Made by a program: the position numbers and the translations under genes. Positions 1 to 9,484 of a DNA stretch of 64,000 nt are shown one piece after another; the stretch's first letter is position 1; each line of letters begins with the position of its first letter. Source of the stretch: Helicobacter cappadocius. Its GTDB lineage: Bacteria; Campylobacterota; Campylobacteria; Campylobacterales; Helicobacteraceae. Below the pieces are notes generated by a model. That model worked only from the letters and a program-made list of their open reading frames with translations, did not search any database and was not told where the DNA came from. The stretch spans positions 1 through 64,000 of the forward strand of contig NZ_JAUYZK010000006.1 of NCBI RefSeq assembly GCF_030688855.1, written 5' to 3'.

Positions 1-65
1 GCAGCACTAGCAAGTCCTACACCCACTGCACCCATTGTAGCTATAGCTTTTCTTCTTGTTATCAT
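1..65 (-). CDS. N-terminus of a Tat-exported protein (partial)
   Basis: Reading the minus strand from the ATG at 65 gives about 21 codons before the window edge. They begin MITRRKAIATMG and continue with an Ala/Gly/Val-rich stretch. A twin arginine followed by a short hydrophobic core is typical of a Tat signal peptide, so the protein is probably folded and cofactor-loaded before export. The mature part lies outside the window and its function cannot be judged. It is divergent from the symporter gene at 323. Confidence 0.55.
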   Translation of the reverse strand, partial: MITRRKAIATMGAVGVGLASA

Positions 66-322
66 TGTATTTCCTTTCAAACTGGTATTAAATCTTTCAA
101 TAACAATCAATATATCTAAAATTAATCATTTATGCCAAACATTACTCTTATAAAATAAGAATATGTAACAAATCGTTATTTATCTTAATTGATGTATATA
201 AATGTAACATATAAGAACATTTTTATGTATTTTTTGGATTATAAAAAGGATAAAAATAAATATTATTTGTAGAATGAAAACTGAAATACTTAATTGACTT
301 AATTTTAATTTTAGGAGAAAAT

Positions 323-1774
323 ATGGATACGGAAACTCAAAGCTCTGGTTTGATGGATATGATTTCTGCTTTTATTAGTCATGCAGACAATTTTATCTGG
401 GGATACTATTTGGTAGCACTCTTGTTATTGGTAGGTATTTTTTATAGCATCAGACTAAAATTTCCTCAAGTAACTCTCACAAAAGCAGCTTTTCACCTCA
501 TAACAGAAAGAGATGCAAATGCAAAAGGCAATAAAGAACATATCTCACCTTATGAAGCACTGATGATTTCTATGGGGACACGCGTGGGTATGGGAACGAT
601 TGTAGGCATGGCAGTTGCAGTGGTATCAGGTGGTCCAGGAGCTATTGTATGGATATGGATAGCAGCATGGCTCAATGGTGCTATCGCGATAGCTGAAAAC
701 ACACTCGGTCAAATTTATAAAAGTAAAGATGGTGGTGCCTTTAAGGGCGGACCTGCATATTATCTCACCAAAGGTTTGAATGCAAAAAAAGTAGCTATTC
801 TCTATAGCTGCATCACCATTGCCATTGGTTGGGCATTTATAGGATTATATAGCCAAACTATTTATAGCTCATTTGAAGGCTATGCAGCAGTAAAAGAAAT
901 TCCTAATATGAGTGTATATGTTGGATTGGTATTGGCTATTTTTTCTGGAATCATGTTTTTTGGTGGGGGGCGATATATAGCTAAATTTACAAGCTATGTA
1001 ACACCTTTTATGGCCTCAGTGTTTCTTATCATTGCTCTTATTAGCATTGGTATGCATTACCATAAAGCACTTGATGTTATTCATGAAATTTTCAGAAGTG
1101 CCTTTGATTTCAAAGCAATCTTTGGCGGTTTTGCTGGAAGTGTCATCGTAATAGGTATTCAAAGGGGACTTTTTGCCAATGAAGCTGGGCTAGGCTCTGT
1201 TCCTGGTGCTTCTTCTTCTGCACACACCACGCATCCTGTAAAACAAGGTATTGTTCAAGCATTTTGTGTATTTATAGATACAGTAATCGCTACTTTAGCG
1301 GTACTTTTTATACTTTTTAGCGATGCTTATGGAACAATCGATCCTGATACAGGTGATAAACTTACTGCCATGCCTCTTGTTCAAGCTGCAATGCAAGAAA
1401 GCTTTGGTATATGGGGTAATTACTATGTAACATTTCTTATTGTGGTACTCACCTCAACTGTTATTATCGGCGCGTATTATATCGGGCAGATGAATATGAA
1501 ATATATCAAAGATAATCCTACTATTGTAGCAATCTATCGAATCATCACCATAATCGTCGTATATCTAGGGGCACAAGCATCATTAGGTCTAGCTTGGGGA
1601 GTGGCAAATGTAGTGATGGGTATAGGGGCAACTATCAATATCATCACGATATTCTTACTTGCCAAAGTTGCAAAAACTGCCCTCAATGACTATGTCAAGC
1701 AAAGAAAACAAGGCTTAGATCCAACCTTCAGTGCAAAAAAACTAGGTATCAAAAATGCTGAATGCTGGGATTGA
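323..1774 (+). CDS. AGCS-family sodium:alanine/glycine symporter
   Basis: A 483-residue polytopic inner membrane protein. The family signature FANEAGLGS lies at residues 284-292 and is followed by a His-Pro-Val element that is also typical of AGCS carriers. An earlier Gly-rich segment, GMGTIVGM, lies near residue 90. These proteins take up alanine, glycine or related small amino acids with Na+. AGGAG at 313-317 sits five bases before the ATG. The amidase gene starts 30 bases downstream, so the two probably form an operon in which an amide or amino acid is imported and processed. The sequence does not fix the exact substrate. Confidence 0.88.
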   Translation: MDTETQSSGLMDMISAFISHADNFIWGYYLVALLLLVGIFYSIRLKFPQVTLTKAAFHLITERDANAKGNKEHISPYEALMISMGTRVGMGTIVGMAVAVVSGGPGAIVWIWIAAWLNGAIAIAENTLGQIYKSKDGGAFKGGPAYYLTKGLNAKKVAILYSCITIAIGWAFIGLYSQTIYSSFEGYAAVKEIPNMSVYVGLVLAIFSGIMFFGGGRYIAKFTSYVTPFMASVFLIIALISIGMHYHKALDVIHEIFRSAFDFKAIFGGFAGSVIVIGIQRGLFANEAGLGSVPGASSSAHTTHPVKQGIVQAFCVFIDTVIATLAVLFILFSDAYGTIDPDTGDKLTAMPLVQAAMQESFGIWGNYYVTFLIVVLTSTVIIGAYYIGQMNMKYIKDNPTIVAIYRIITIIVVYLGAQASLGLAWGVANVVMGIGATINIITIFLLAKVAKTALNDYVKQRKQGLDPTFSAKKLGIKNAECWD

Positions 1775-1804
1775 TAAAATTAAATAAAAATATTAGGATA
1801 AAAA

Positions 1805-3247
1805 ATGAAATTTGACAGAATCAAAGAGATTAAAAAAACTCTTCCTACAGTGCCTATTTGGCAATGGAGTGCTACAGATGTAGCACTAGGCATAAGACAT
1901 AAGGCCATTAGCTCAACAGAAGCTACAAAAAGTGTACTGCAAAGGATAGAGAAAGTAAATCCAAAATACAATGCCATCATCAATCTAATGAGTGAAAAAG
2001 CCCTTAAACAAGCAAAACAAGCTGACGAACTTATTGCTCAAGGAATTATTCTCTCTCCATTGCATGGAGTGCCTGTTACTATCAAAGATAATGTAGATGT
2101 AAAAGGCGAACGCAACACAAATGGTGGGGTTTTTAAAGATAGAGTATGTGAAGGCGATAGTACGATTGCTACAAATTTTAATACTGCTGGGTGCGTAACT
2201 ATAGGAATGACAAATCTTCCAGAATTTGCTATCAGATGGTTTAGTGAAAATCCACTTTTTGGTAGAACGCTCAACCCATGGGATGAGTCACTCACTCCGG
2301 GTGGAAGTAGCGGAGGAGCAGCTTCTGCAACTGCAAGTGGAATGTGTTTTATCGCTCATGGAAATGATATTGGTGGCTCTATTCGTTATCCTGCATATGC
2401 CTGTGGTGTTGTAGGACTTAGACCCACTTGGGGCAGAATACCACAATTTGATCCTAGTAGTCCAGGTGGAAGAACATTTGCTAGTGAATTCTTTTCTATT
2501 GAAGGACCTATTGCTAGAAATGTAAATGATATTAGACTAGGATTAGAGGTGCTTTCAAGAGGAAGTATCTATGATCAGGTTTGGGTTCCTGCACCGCTCA
2601 CTTATGATGATTGTAGAATCAAACGTATTGCTATTGTGACTGAAATTGATGGAATGAGCATCGAGCCATCTGTAAAAGAAAATCTGAAGAAAACAGCTAA
2701 ATGGCTCATAGAAGATGGTTATGTCGTAGAAGAAATCAAACTCCCTGAATTCAACATCGCTGCAGAAGTATGGGGCAAAATCCTCGTCGCAGAAAAAACA
2801 ACAACAATCGGACATTATGTAACAGACTATGGCTCAAAAGATGTGAATCAAGCTTGGGAAGGAATGATATATGGAGCACCTGGTGCTAAAGATATGCGTG
2901 AGTATATGTTAGCTATTGCAAAAAGAGATGAACTAAGAAGAATCTATAATGAAATTTTAGATACCTATCCGGTAATAATGCTCCCTGTATCTGGAAAAGA
3001 ACCCTTCAAACACGGAGATGATCTAAAGGGGAATGATTATTTTAAAGAAGTGATTATGCCCGCTCAAATTCCACTCCTTGCACTCGTATGTCTGAATTAT
3101 CCAAGTATGAGTGTCCCAACAGGACTCAAAGATGGGCATATTCCTCAAGGAGTGCAACTCTTTGCTTCAGATTATCGTGCCGATCTCTGTCTTCAAGTCG
3201 CTGAAGATATTGAGCGACATGCAAAAATGCCTTTTAAATTTGATTGA
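1805..3247 (+). CDS. Amidase signature family hydrolase
   Basis: A 480-residue cytoplasmic amidase. The Ser-cisSer-Lys catalytic set is visible: Lys94 in VTIKDNVD, the Gly-Ser-Ser-Gly block at 166-171 with the cis-Ser, and the nucleophile Ser192 in DIGGSIRYP. The family hydrolyses carboxamides to acid and ammonia. GatA belongs to the same family, but this gene sits beside an amino-acid symporter rather than gatB/gatC. A catabolic amidase giving ammonia is therefore more likely than a tRNA amidotransferase subunit. A perfect hairpin follows the stop. The substrate is unknown. Confidence 0.85.
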   Translation: MKFDRIKEIKKTLPTVPIWQWSATDVALGIRHKAISSTEATKSVLQRIEKVNPKYNAIINLMSEKALKQAKQADELIAQGIILSPLHGVPVTIKDNVDVKGERNTNGGVFKDRVCEGDSTIATNFNTAGCVTIGMTNLPEFAIRWFSENPLFGRTLNPWDESLTPGGSSGGAASATASGMCFIAHGNDIGGSIRYPAYACGVVGLRPTWGRIPQFDPSSPGGRTFASEFFSIEGPIARNVNDIRLGLEVLSRGSIYDQVWVPAPLTYDDCRIKRIAIVTEIDGMSIEPSVKENLKKTAKWLIEDGYVVEEIKLPEFNIAAEVWGKILVAEKTTTIGHYVTDYGSKDVNQAWEGMIYGAPGAKDMREYMLAIAKRDELRRIYNEILDTYPVIMLPVSGKEPFKHGDDLKGNDYFKEVIMPAQIPLLALVCLNYPSMSVPTGLKDGHIPQGVQLFASDYRADLCLQVAEDIERHAKMPFKFD

Positions 3248-3268
3248 TTTTTTGCCTTTCAATCTCTT

Positions 3269-3290
3269 AGGGTTGCCAAAAGGCAACCCT
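3269..3290 (+). terminator. Hairpin after the amidase gene
   Basis: A perfect 9-bp stem (AGGGTTGCC paired with GGCAACCCT, AAAA loop) lies 22 bases after the amidase stop. A long T run does not follow, so it is either a weak intrinsic terminator or an RNA-stabilising hairpin. It also marks the left edge of the restriction-modification module. Confidence 0.5.
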
Positions 3291-3354
3291 ACAACCTTAC
3301 TAACTTCAATATTTTTTATGTATCATTTTCAAATTGATTACTCAATGAGGTTTT

Positions 3355-4335
3355 ATGCTTAAATTTATTGATTTTTGTAGTGGGATTGGTGGAGGAAGGT
3401 TAGGACTAGAACAAAATGGTTTTAGATGTATTGGTTTTAGCGAAATCGACAAAGTAGCCATCCAGACTTATGAGAGTTTATTTGATACCAAAGAGCCAAA
3501 TCTAGGAGATTTGACCAAAATATCTGCTGAAAAACTTCCAGATTTTGATGTGATGATTTCAGGATTTCCTTGTCAGAGTTTTAGCATTGTGGGCAAAAGA
3601 GAAGGCTTAGCAAACAAAGAAAAAGGTCAAATCATTTACCATCTAGGGAAAATATTAGAAATCAAACAGCCCAGATTTTTTATCCTAGAAAATGTAAAAG
3701 GTATCATCAATCACGACAAAGGCAAAACTCTAAAAACAGTACTAGAGATTTTAGAAAAATGTAATTACAATGTATCTTATGAAGTGCTAAATAGTTGTGA
3801 TTTTTCTCTTCCGCAAAAACGAGAGAGAGTCTATTTTATAGGGATTAGAAAAGATTTCAATCAAAATTTTGATTTTTCTAAAATGCAGCTTAAGCACAAA
3901 CAAAACATTCCAAAAATTCAGGATTTTCTCACTCCAAATGAGGATAATCTATTTGAAAAAACCTTGCCATCTTATGAGACTTTTTTGAGATATTTACACA
4001 ATAAGTACAATCTCAATCGCTTCAATCTCAAGAAACTTTTGCAAGAAGATTTTCTTATTTTGGATACTCGTCAAAGCGATTTAAGGCTATATAGGAATAC
4101 TACTCCAACCCTTAGGCGCGATAGACAGGGAATTTTGTATGTTTATCAAAAAAAACTCTACAAGCTAAGCGCAATAGAAGCACTAAAACTACAAGGTTTT
4201 GGAACAATAGAGAACTTAAAAGAAAAAATAAGTCCTCTAAAAAATACAGATATCTTAAGACAATGCGGGAATGCAATGAGTGTGAATGTCATAGATACCA
4301 TAGCAAAACAATTACTGGAGCAATGCAATGGATAA
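3355..4335 (+). CDS. DNA (cytosine-5-)-methyltransferase, type II
   Basis: A 326-residue C5 methyltransferase that transfers a methyl group from S-adenosylmethionine to cytosine in a specific DNA site. The motifs appear in canonical order: motif I DFCSGIGGG at the N-terminus (residues 6-14), catalytic Cys73 in GFPCQS, ENV at 112-114, QKRERV at 154-159 and motif X GNAMSV near 305-310. The target recognition region lies between about 165 and 290. TGAGG precedes the ATG. The next gene overlaps by 8 bases and looks like its cognate endonuclease, so this was a complete restriction-modification pair. The enzyme itself looks intact. The recognition site cannot be read from the sequence. Confidence 0.93.
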   Translation: MLKFIDFCSGIGGGRLGLEQNGFRCIGFSEIDKVAIQTYESLFDTKEPNLGDLTKISAEKLPDFDVMISGFPCQSFSIVGKREGLANKEKGQIIYHLGKILEIKQPRFFILENVKGIINHDKGKTLKTVLEILEKCNYNVSYEVLNSCDFSLPQKRERVYFIGIRKDFNQNFDFSKMQLKHKQNIPKIQDFLTPNEDNLFEKTLPSYETFLRYLHNKYNLNRFNLKKLLQEDFLILDTRQSDLRLYRNTTPTLRRDRQGILYVYQKKLYKLSAIEALKLQGFGTIENLKEKISPLKNTDILRQCGNAMSVNVIDTIAKQLLEQCNG

Positions 4336-5071
4336 AATAGCCTTAGGATCAAAAACAGCAAAAGATGGTTTTAGAAATGAATATTTTGTAATAGATATTT
4401 TTAATAATTGGAAAAAAGAAATATTGGCTCAAGAATGGCTAGAAGCAATGGGGTACAAAATAGAGGAAATAGAAAATGTGAATGCCCAAAAAATAAGAGG
4501 GTTATATAAAGCAGATGTTCAAGTCATTATTTCTATTCAAATCAAACTTCAAAAACTTCAAGATATTCAAAACTTACAGGTCAAGCTTGTTTCTAATCCG
4601 CAAGGATTTAATCAAATCGATAAAAGATGACTCAAGTCTTATAAGGATTTGTGGAATATTCCTGAAGATGTACTTGAAATTCTACAACGCTTTGTCGGAG
4701 AGCTAAAACCTAATATCAAAAACCCTAAAGATGAAAGAAGAATGTTTTTTGATGAGTTTTCATTACAAGATCAAGATAAAATCTTAAATTTTTTTAGAGA
4801 GAATCAGCCATTGATTTTAAATGATATTCTGAAAGGAAGAGGGCAATTTGCTAGTGAATGGTTTTTGGTTATCTTAAAACTATCGGATATAAAATGGATT
4901 TTAAAACCTATCAATGAAGTAATTGATTTCTATAGTGGAGATGTCGCTTTTTCTCCAAGAGGAAGTCTTCTCATAGGAAAAATCACTATGCAAAGAAAAG
5001 GCGGGGATGGAGGAAGAGAAAGTGCAAAAATGTTGCAGTTCAAAATAAATCCCGCTGCATTATTTAACTAA
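4328..5071 (+). pseudogene. Type II restriction endonuclease interrupted by an in-frame TGA
   Basis: A reading frame of 248 codons begins inside the end of the methyltransferase gene and continues to 5071, but codon 101 (4628-4630) is TGA. Both halves are in the same frame, so this is a nonsense change, not a frameshift. The sequence around it, NQIDKR-stop-LKSYKDLW, suggests an original Trp codon (TGG to TGA). A possible nuclease core, Asp63 with Gln84-x-Lys86, lies just before the stop. The second half contains a conserved-looking SPRGSLLIGKITMQRKGGDGG-like Gly-rich end. The position after a C5 methyltransferase supports the assignment. The protein family is not recognised with certainty. 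Read-through, sequencing error and true inactivation all remain possible. Confidence 0.75.
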
Positions 5072-5813
5072 GATTATCAAAAAACTCTTGTAAAAAAATA
5101 TTTTTCGCTCCTGAAATATGAATATTTTCACCCAGAGATACAAACGCTTCATAAAGCTTGAGATTGGCTTTTATTGGATTATCTCTGATATTTTGCAAGT
5201 AGCTCATAGGAATTTCAAAACCAAGATTATTTTGCATAAGCCTTTCACAAAAACCACTCTCATAAATAGGAAAAAAATTTATCATCGCTTTAGCCTTGCT
5301 TCCTTGTGAGATTTTTTCAAAATCATCTAAAAATTTTTGTGCGGTTTTGAGTTCAAAAATAGGTTGGGTAATGATAATATTAGCTCCATTTTCTATCTTT
5401 GCTTGTAACTTTACCTTCTCTTGAGTATCTAGCATAGCTTTACTTCCCGAAATAACCACACATTCTTGTCCCAGTATTTCTTTTGCTTTTTTTATCATCT
5501 GTATTCCACTTAGATTCCCTTCAATAGGACAATCACCGCCAATAAGGGCAACTTTTTTGACCTGAAGATATGCTAATGACTTCAAAAGACTCTCCACCCT
5601 CTCTTCTCTCCTTCCTGAACCCGCAATAGAGGCAATCACATCTAATTTAAGTTCTTTTGACCACAAAGGAGCTAAAACAGAGGCCTCAGGAGTTGGTTTT
5701 AGATTTGGGCTATCGGGCAAAATAATAAAATCAGGCTTGATTTTATCTATCCATTTTGAGATAATCTTTATATCAGTATCTTTTTGTTTAGGGATGTATT
5801 CTAATCCAATCAT
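5064..5813 (-). CDS. MetF-like (methylenetetrahydrofolate reductase-type) TIM-barrel protein
   Basis: A 249-residue protein with features of the MTHFR fold: alternating beta strands and helices, IGGDCPIEG near residue 93, an ITQPIFEL strand near 150 and a Phe-Pro-Ile-Tyr-Glu-Ser-Gly segment near 180. MetF enzymes reduce methylene-THF to methyl-THF for methionine synthesis. This copy is shorter than bacterial MetF (about 290 residues) and lacks an obvious N-terminal family signature, so it may be a divergent reductase or a related flavoprotein. It overlaps the end of the restriction gene by 8 bases in convergent orientation. Confidence 0.55.
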   Translation of the reverse strand: MIGLEYIPKQKDTDIKIISKWIDKIKPDFIILPDSPNLKPTPEASVLAPLWSKELKLDVIASIAGSGRREERVESLLKSLAYLQVKKVALIGGDCPIEGNLSGIQMIKKAKEILGQECVVISGSKAMLDTQEKVKLQAKIENGANIIITQPIFELKTAQKFLDDFEKISQGSKAKAMINFFPIYESGFCERLMQNNLGFEIPMSYLQNIRDNPIKANLKLYEAFVSLGENIHISGAKNIFLQEFFDNLS

Positions 5814-5858
5814 TTTTGCCCTTTTTGGCTAAAATTATAACACTTTAGGAGGCAGGAA

Positions 5859-6488
5859 ATGAAACTAGCAGTATTTGATTTTGACTCTACATTAATGGAT
5901 GGAGAAACGATTGATTTTTTGGCTGAAGAAATGGGAGTAAGCCAACAAATCGCTCAAATCACAAAAAAGGCAATGCAGGGCGAACTTGATTTTTATGAAA
6001 GTCTAAAAACTCGTGTAAAGCTACTAGAAGGAATGCCACAAAAAAAGGCTGTGGAAATTTGTCACAACTTGCCTTTGAATCTTGGAGCAAAAGAAACCAT
6101 CGCTGAATTAAAAAAAAATGGTTATAAGGTGGTTTGTTTCAGTGGAGGATTCAAATTTGCCACTGAATATTTTAGAGATATTTTGGGGCTTGATGGGGAG
6201 TTTAGCAATACCCTTCATTGTAAAAATGGCAAACTTACTGGAGAGGTTGGCGGAGAAATGATGTTTGATTTTTCAAAAGGCACTATGCTTTCAGTCATTC
6301 AAAGGCTTCTAAACGTATGTCCAAAAAATACTCTTGTTGTTGGAGATGGTGCAAATGATATAAGCATGTTTGCTTATGCAGAGAAAAAAATAGCTTTTTG
6401 TGCAAAAGAAATTCTCAAACAACAAGCAAATATAATTATTGATAAAAAGGATTTGCGAGAAATTCTATCTCACATAAAATCACTTTAG
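5859..6488 (+). CDS. serB: Phosphoserine phosphatase
   Basis: A 209-residue HAD-superfamily phosphatase, the last step of serine synthesis. The nucleophile motif DFDST is at residues 7-11 with Asp7 as nucleophile and Asp9 as acid/base. Motif II SGGF is at 95-98, the motif III Lys is at 140 and the Mg-binding GDGAND is at 162-167. There is no N-terminal ACT domain, as in other short SerB proteins. AGGAGG at 5847-5852 gives an ideal ribosome site. A TATAAC box about 20 bases upstream is a plausible promoter. Its end overlaps the convergent mrdA by 9 bases. Confidence 0.9.
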   Translation: MKLAVFDFDSTLMDGETIDFLAEEMGVSQQIAQITKKAMQGELDFYESLKTRVKLLEGMPQKKAVEICHNLPLNLGAKETIAELKKNGYKVVCFSGGFKFATEYFRDILGLDGEFSNTLHCKNGKLTGEVGGEMMFDFSKGTMLSVIQRLLNVCPKNTLVVGDGANDISMFAYAEKKIAFCAKEILKQQANIIIDKKDLREILSHIKSL

Positions 6489-8270
6489 ATAGCCATTATC
6501 ATAAAGTGCATTTGCCATTTTTACCAAAATAGGACCCCCTCGTCCTCCACTTTGACCATGTTCGAGCAAAATCGTAATAGCATATTTTGGATTTTTATAA
6601 GGAACAAATCCTGTAATCCAGCCGTGCGATCGATGAAAATATTCCAAATCACTCTCTTTGATCCTGATTTTTATTTCTTGTGAAATTTGCACAACTTGAG
6701 CTGTTCCTGTTTTACAGGCAATTTTTACCTTTGCTCCCCTCGTCCTCCAATATGCCGTACCTCCCATTGTGCTACAAGCCTCATACATTCCCTTTTGAAG
6801 CACAGGTAGTTTTGATTTTTGAAAATCACTCAAAACATCTTTTGGCTCTGATTGGTAATCTTCTTTTCCAAAGGTTTTTGCAAAATGAGGGGTGGGCAAC
6901 TTTCCACTTGCAAGAAGTGCGGTATATCTAGCAATCTGCATAGGTGTAACCAAAAAAGCTCCCTGACCAATAGAGGTTACAATGGTATCACCTGTATACC
7001 AAACCTTGCCATATCGCTTCATTTTCCATTCTGGATCAGGCACGATACCCAAAAATTCATTAGGAATATCAACTCCTGTTTTCTCACCAAACCCAAGCTC
7101 CCTAAGAACATTGGCGATATTAGTCATACCCGCATTTTGAGAAAGTTTATAAAAATATACATCTACGGATTCACGAAGCGCTTTTACCAAATCAGTTTTT
7201 CCGTGCCCATCAGCCTTCCAATCCCTAAACTTTCTTCCTCCTACTTCAATATAGCCCGGAGTGTCTATTTTGGTATTTTCATTAATACCTGCATATTCCA
7301 ATAATGCTAGACCTACTCCCATCTTCACAACCGAACCAGGTGGATAGAGTGCATTTACAAATCTATTTAAGAGTGGATTATAAATATCTTCTCTTAGGGT
7401 ATTCCATTTTTTATAACTGATGCCCCCGACAAAATCATTCAAATTATACTCAGGATAACTCCCGGCAACAAGTATCTCTCCAGTATGGACATCCATTACT
7501 ATAACACTACCTGTTTTTCCCTCAAACTCTTTGTCTGCAATCTGTTGAAGTTTCATATCAATACTCAAGATCAAATCATTTTGAGTCTCAGGCTTAGATT
7601 CTTCTAAAACTTCAAGCTCCTGATTAAAAGCATTTACCGCAACAACCTTATATCCAATTTGACCTTGCAAAAAAGAGTTGTATTCTTTTTCTAATCCTGT
7701 TTTCCCAATAATGCCTGTATATTTACTCACTGGGTCTTTTAAAATATCATTTTCATCAGACGAACCTACATAACCGATAATATGTGAAGCAGCTAAATTA
7801 TTTGGATAAAGTCTTTTGGTTGCTGGTTGTATGAGAATATTTTTATTTTGAATGATTTGAGGATATATCTTTTGCATATCTACATAAGAAATATAATCCA
7901 CCACTTTAATAGGGGAGTGATTATAGATTGAATTTTGTTTTTTATAAGTTTTGATGATATTTTCTGTATTAATTGAAGGAAAAAAACCCTGAATAAGTTT
8001 TATTTGATCATTTAGAACATCATTTTTTAATAAAGGCTGAAGAGAGATTGAAAAACCCAATTCATTGATAGCTAATGGCTCTCCATTTCTATCAAGTATT
8101 TGTCCTCTAGCAGGAACCAAAACCTCTTTTTTAGTCATATTTCTTTGGGCTAATTGTTCAAAATACTGGTGGGATTTGACTGTAAGAACAAAAATCTTGG
8201 TGAGCAAAACAACCCAAACTATCGTAAAAAAAGCGATGGCGATTTTATATTTGATATTTAATTTTTTCAT
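6480..8270 (-). CDS. mrdA: Penicillin-binding protein 2 (elongation transpeptidase)
   Basis: A peptidoglycan DD-transpeptidase of the rod (elongasome) complex, anchored by one N-terminal membrane segment. Numbering from the ATG at 8270 (596 residues), the active-site motifs are SVVK at 313-316, SVD at 368-370 and KTGTA at 520-524. A dimerisation domain spans roughly 45-230. An upstream ATG at 8303 would add 11 residues but has no ribosome site, while GGGAA lies before 8270. It overlaps the end of the MreD-like gene by 26 bases, so the two are co-transcribed. Confidence 0.92.
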   Translation of the reverse strand: MKKLNIKYKIAIAFFTIVWVVLLTKIFVLTVKSHQYFEQLAQRNMTKKEVLVPARGQILDRNGEPLAINELGFSISLQPLLKNDVLNDQIKLIQGFFPSINTENIIKTYKKQNSIYNHSPIKVVDYISYVDMQKIYPQIIQNKNILIQPATKRLYPNNLAASHIIGYVGSSDENDILKDPVSKYTGIIGKTGLEKEYNSFLQGQIGYKVVAVNAFNQELEVLEESKPETQNDLILSIDMKLQQIADKEFEGKTGSVIVMDVHTGEILVAGSYPEYNLNDFVGGISYKKWNTLREDIYNPLLNRFVNALYPPGSVVKMGVGLALLEYAGINENTKIDTPGYIEVGGRKFRDWKADGHGKTDLVKALRESVDVYFYKLSQNAGMTNIANVLRELGFGEKTGVDIPNEFLGIVPDPEWKMKRYGKVWYTGDTIVTSIGQGAFLVTPMQIARYTALLASGKLPTPHFAKTFGKEDYQSEPKDVLSDFQKSKLPVLQKGMYEACSTMGGTAYWRTRGAKVKIACKTGTAQVVQISQEIKIRIKESDLEYFHRSHGWITGFVPYKNPKYAITILLEHGQSGGRGGPILVKMANALYDNGYLK

Positions 8271-8736
8271 ACACGATTCCCAAACAAGCTTCATAAAAAA
8301 CATAGGAGATAAAAATAGGTTCTAAATTCGAACTAATGCCCCCTGCAAACATTCCAAGCAAGTACAACACAAAAAAATAAACCGCGTAAATCAATGGCAC
8401 ATAGATGAAAACAAAAAATATATTTTCTTCAAAAAGCAATCGCAATCTTTTTACAACCAACCAATTTGTAAAAACAAATATAAGAGGCAAAATACCTGCT
8501 CTCTCATCATGATCGTATTCAAAAAATATCAAACAAGCAACAATAGAAATGCTCACTACCCATCGATTTTCCCTTGAAGTCTGCATATAAAAGATAAACA
8601 ACAACCCTAACATAGGAGGGAGATACAAATAAATATCGCTCACAGAAATATAAAAGCTAAACCCAACTAAGAGCAAAATAGCTTTTATAAATTCTCTCAA
8701 GGTATTATTTCGTTTCAAATTAGAAATTGTCTGCAT
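8245..8736 (-). CDS. Small polytopic membrane protein in the MreD position
   Basis: A 163-residue, very hydrophobic protein with about five membrane spans. It overlaps the start of mrdA. In many bacteria the gene before mrdA is mreD, a rod-complex membrane protein of this size and topology, and the C-terminal half carries MreD-like Tyr/Phe-rich spans. Sequence similarity within MreD is weak, so this is an inference from size, topology and neighbour. No mreB or mreC is visible nearby. Confidence 0.55.
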   Translation of the reverse strand: MQTISNLKRNNTLREFIKAILLLVGFSFYISVSDIYLYLPPMLGLLFIFYMQTSRENRWVVSISIVACLIFFEYDHDERAGILPLIFVFTNWLVVKRLRLLFEENIFFVFIYVPLIYAVYFFVLYLLGMFAGGISSNLEPIFISYVFYEACLGIVYEKIKYQI

Positions 8737-8860
8737 TCAATATATTCCGTCCCTATTTTATCGTTTGAACTATCAAGGAAATCTTATTTGATTCTTCAAA
8801 ATACGAAAAATCGCCCTTATCTTATACAAAAAATAAACCTCTAATGACTTAAAATAAGGA

Positions 8861-9484
8861 TTAGTTTGTTTCAATCCCAAGCACACTATCAAGAATCATT
8901 TCTCGTATTTTGTCTTTGCCTCCGTATTTTTTATCAATAATTTTATCATTATTTGATGCAACTAATTTACCTTTTTGATAAAGCTTATGCTGTTCATTTT
9001 TATTAAGTTTGTCAAATTTGGTATAAATGCTCAACATTTTTTGATCAGGTCTTAGAAGTTTTTGAATAATCTCGCATACATATTCATCACTTTGCAATCC
9101 TATGTGTCTAGCATCTATAAGATGGACAAAAAGCTTTATGCTTGTACGATGGTTCAAAAAATTCCAAAGATTGCTCTCCCAGTCCTTCTTGGTCTCTTTA
9201 GAAACTTTTGCATAACCAAAACCTGGCAAATCAACAAATCTAAAAGGAATGCTTTGAGAATTCTCTGTTTTTCTCTCCCAAACAACGTTAAAAAAATTTA
9301 TCAACTGAGTTTTGCCTGGTGTTGAAGAACTTTTTGCAAGATTTTTTTCCAAAATAGTATTGATAAAGGTGCTTTTACCTACATTGCTTCTACCTAAAAA
9401 TACAACTTCCATCATATCAGGTGGAGGACATCCTGCTAGATTTCTAGCAGAGGTAACAAATTTCGATTCTTTCGCAATAATCAT
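8861..9484 (-). CDS. engB: Ribosome-biogenesis GTP-binding protein EngB/YsxC
   Basis: A 207-residue small GTPase needed for 50S subunit assembly. The G1 loop GRSNVGKST is at 31-39, the G2 region STPGKTQ near 54-60, and G3 DLPGFGYAK at 85-93, the EngB hallmark. A TKFD G4 motif lies near residue 160. It is the last gene of the lpt operon and overlaps lptA by 4 bases (ATGA). Confidence 0.92.
   Translation of the reverse strand: MIIAKESKFVTSARNLAGCPPPDMMEVVFLGRSNVGKSTFINTILEKNLAKSSSTPGKTQLINFFNVVWERKTENSQSIPFRFVDLPGFGYAKVSKETKKDWESNLWNFLNHRTSIKLFVHLIDARHIGLQSDEYVCEIIQKLLRPDQKMLSIYTKFDKLNKNEQHKLYQKGKLVASNNDKIIDKKYGGKDKIREMILDSVLGIETN

Noticed and set aside
1780-2815. Minus-strand reading frames inside the amidase gene
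   Set aside because: They lie opposite a clear amidase gene, lack ribosome sites and show no domain features.
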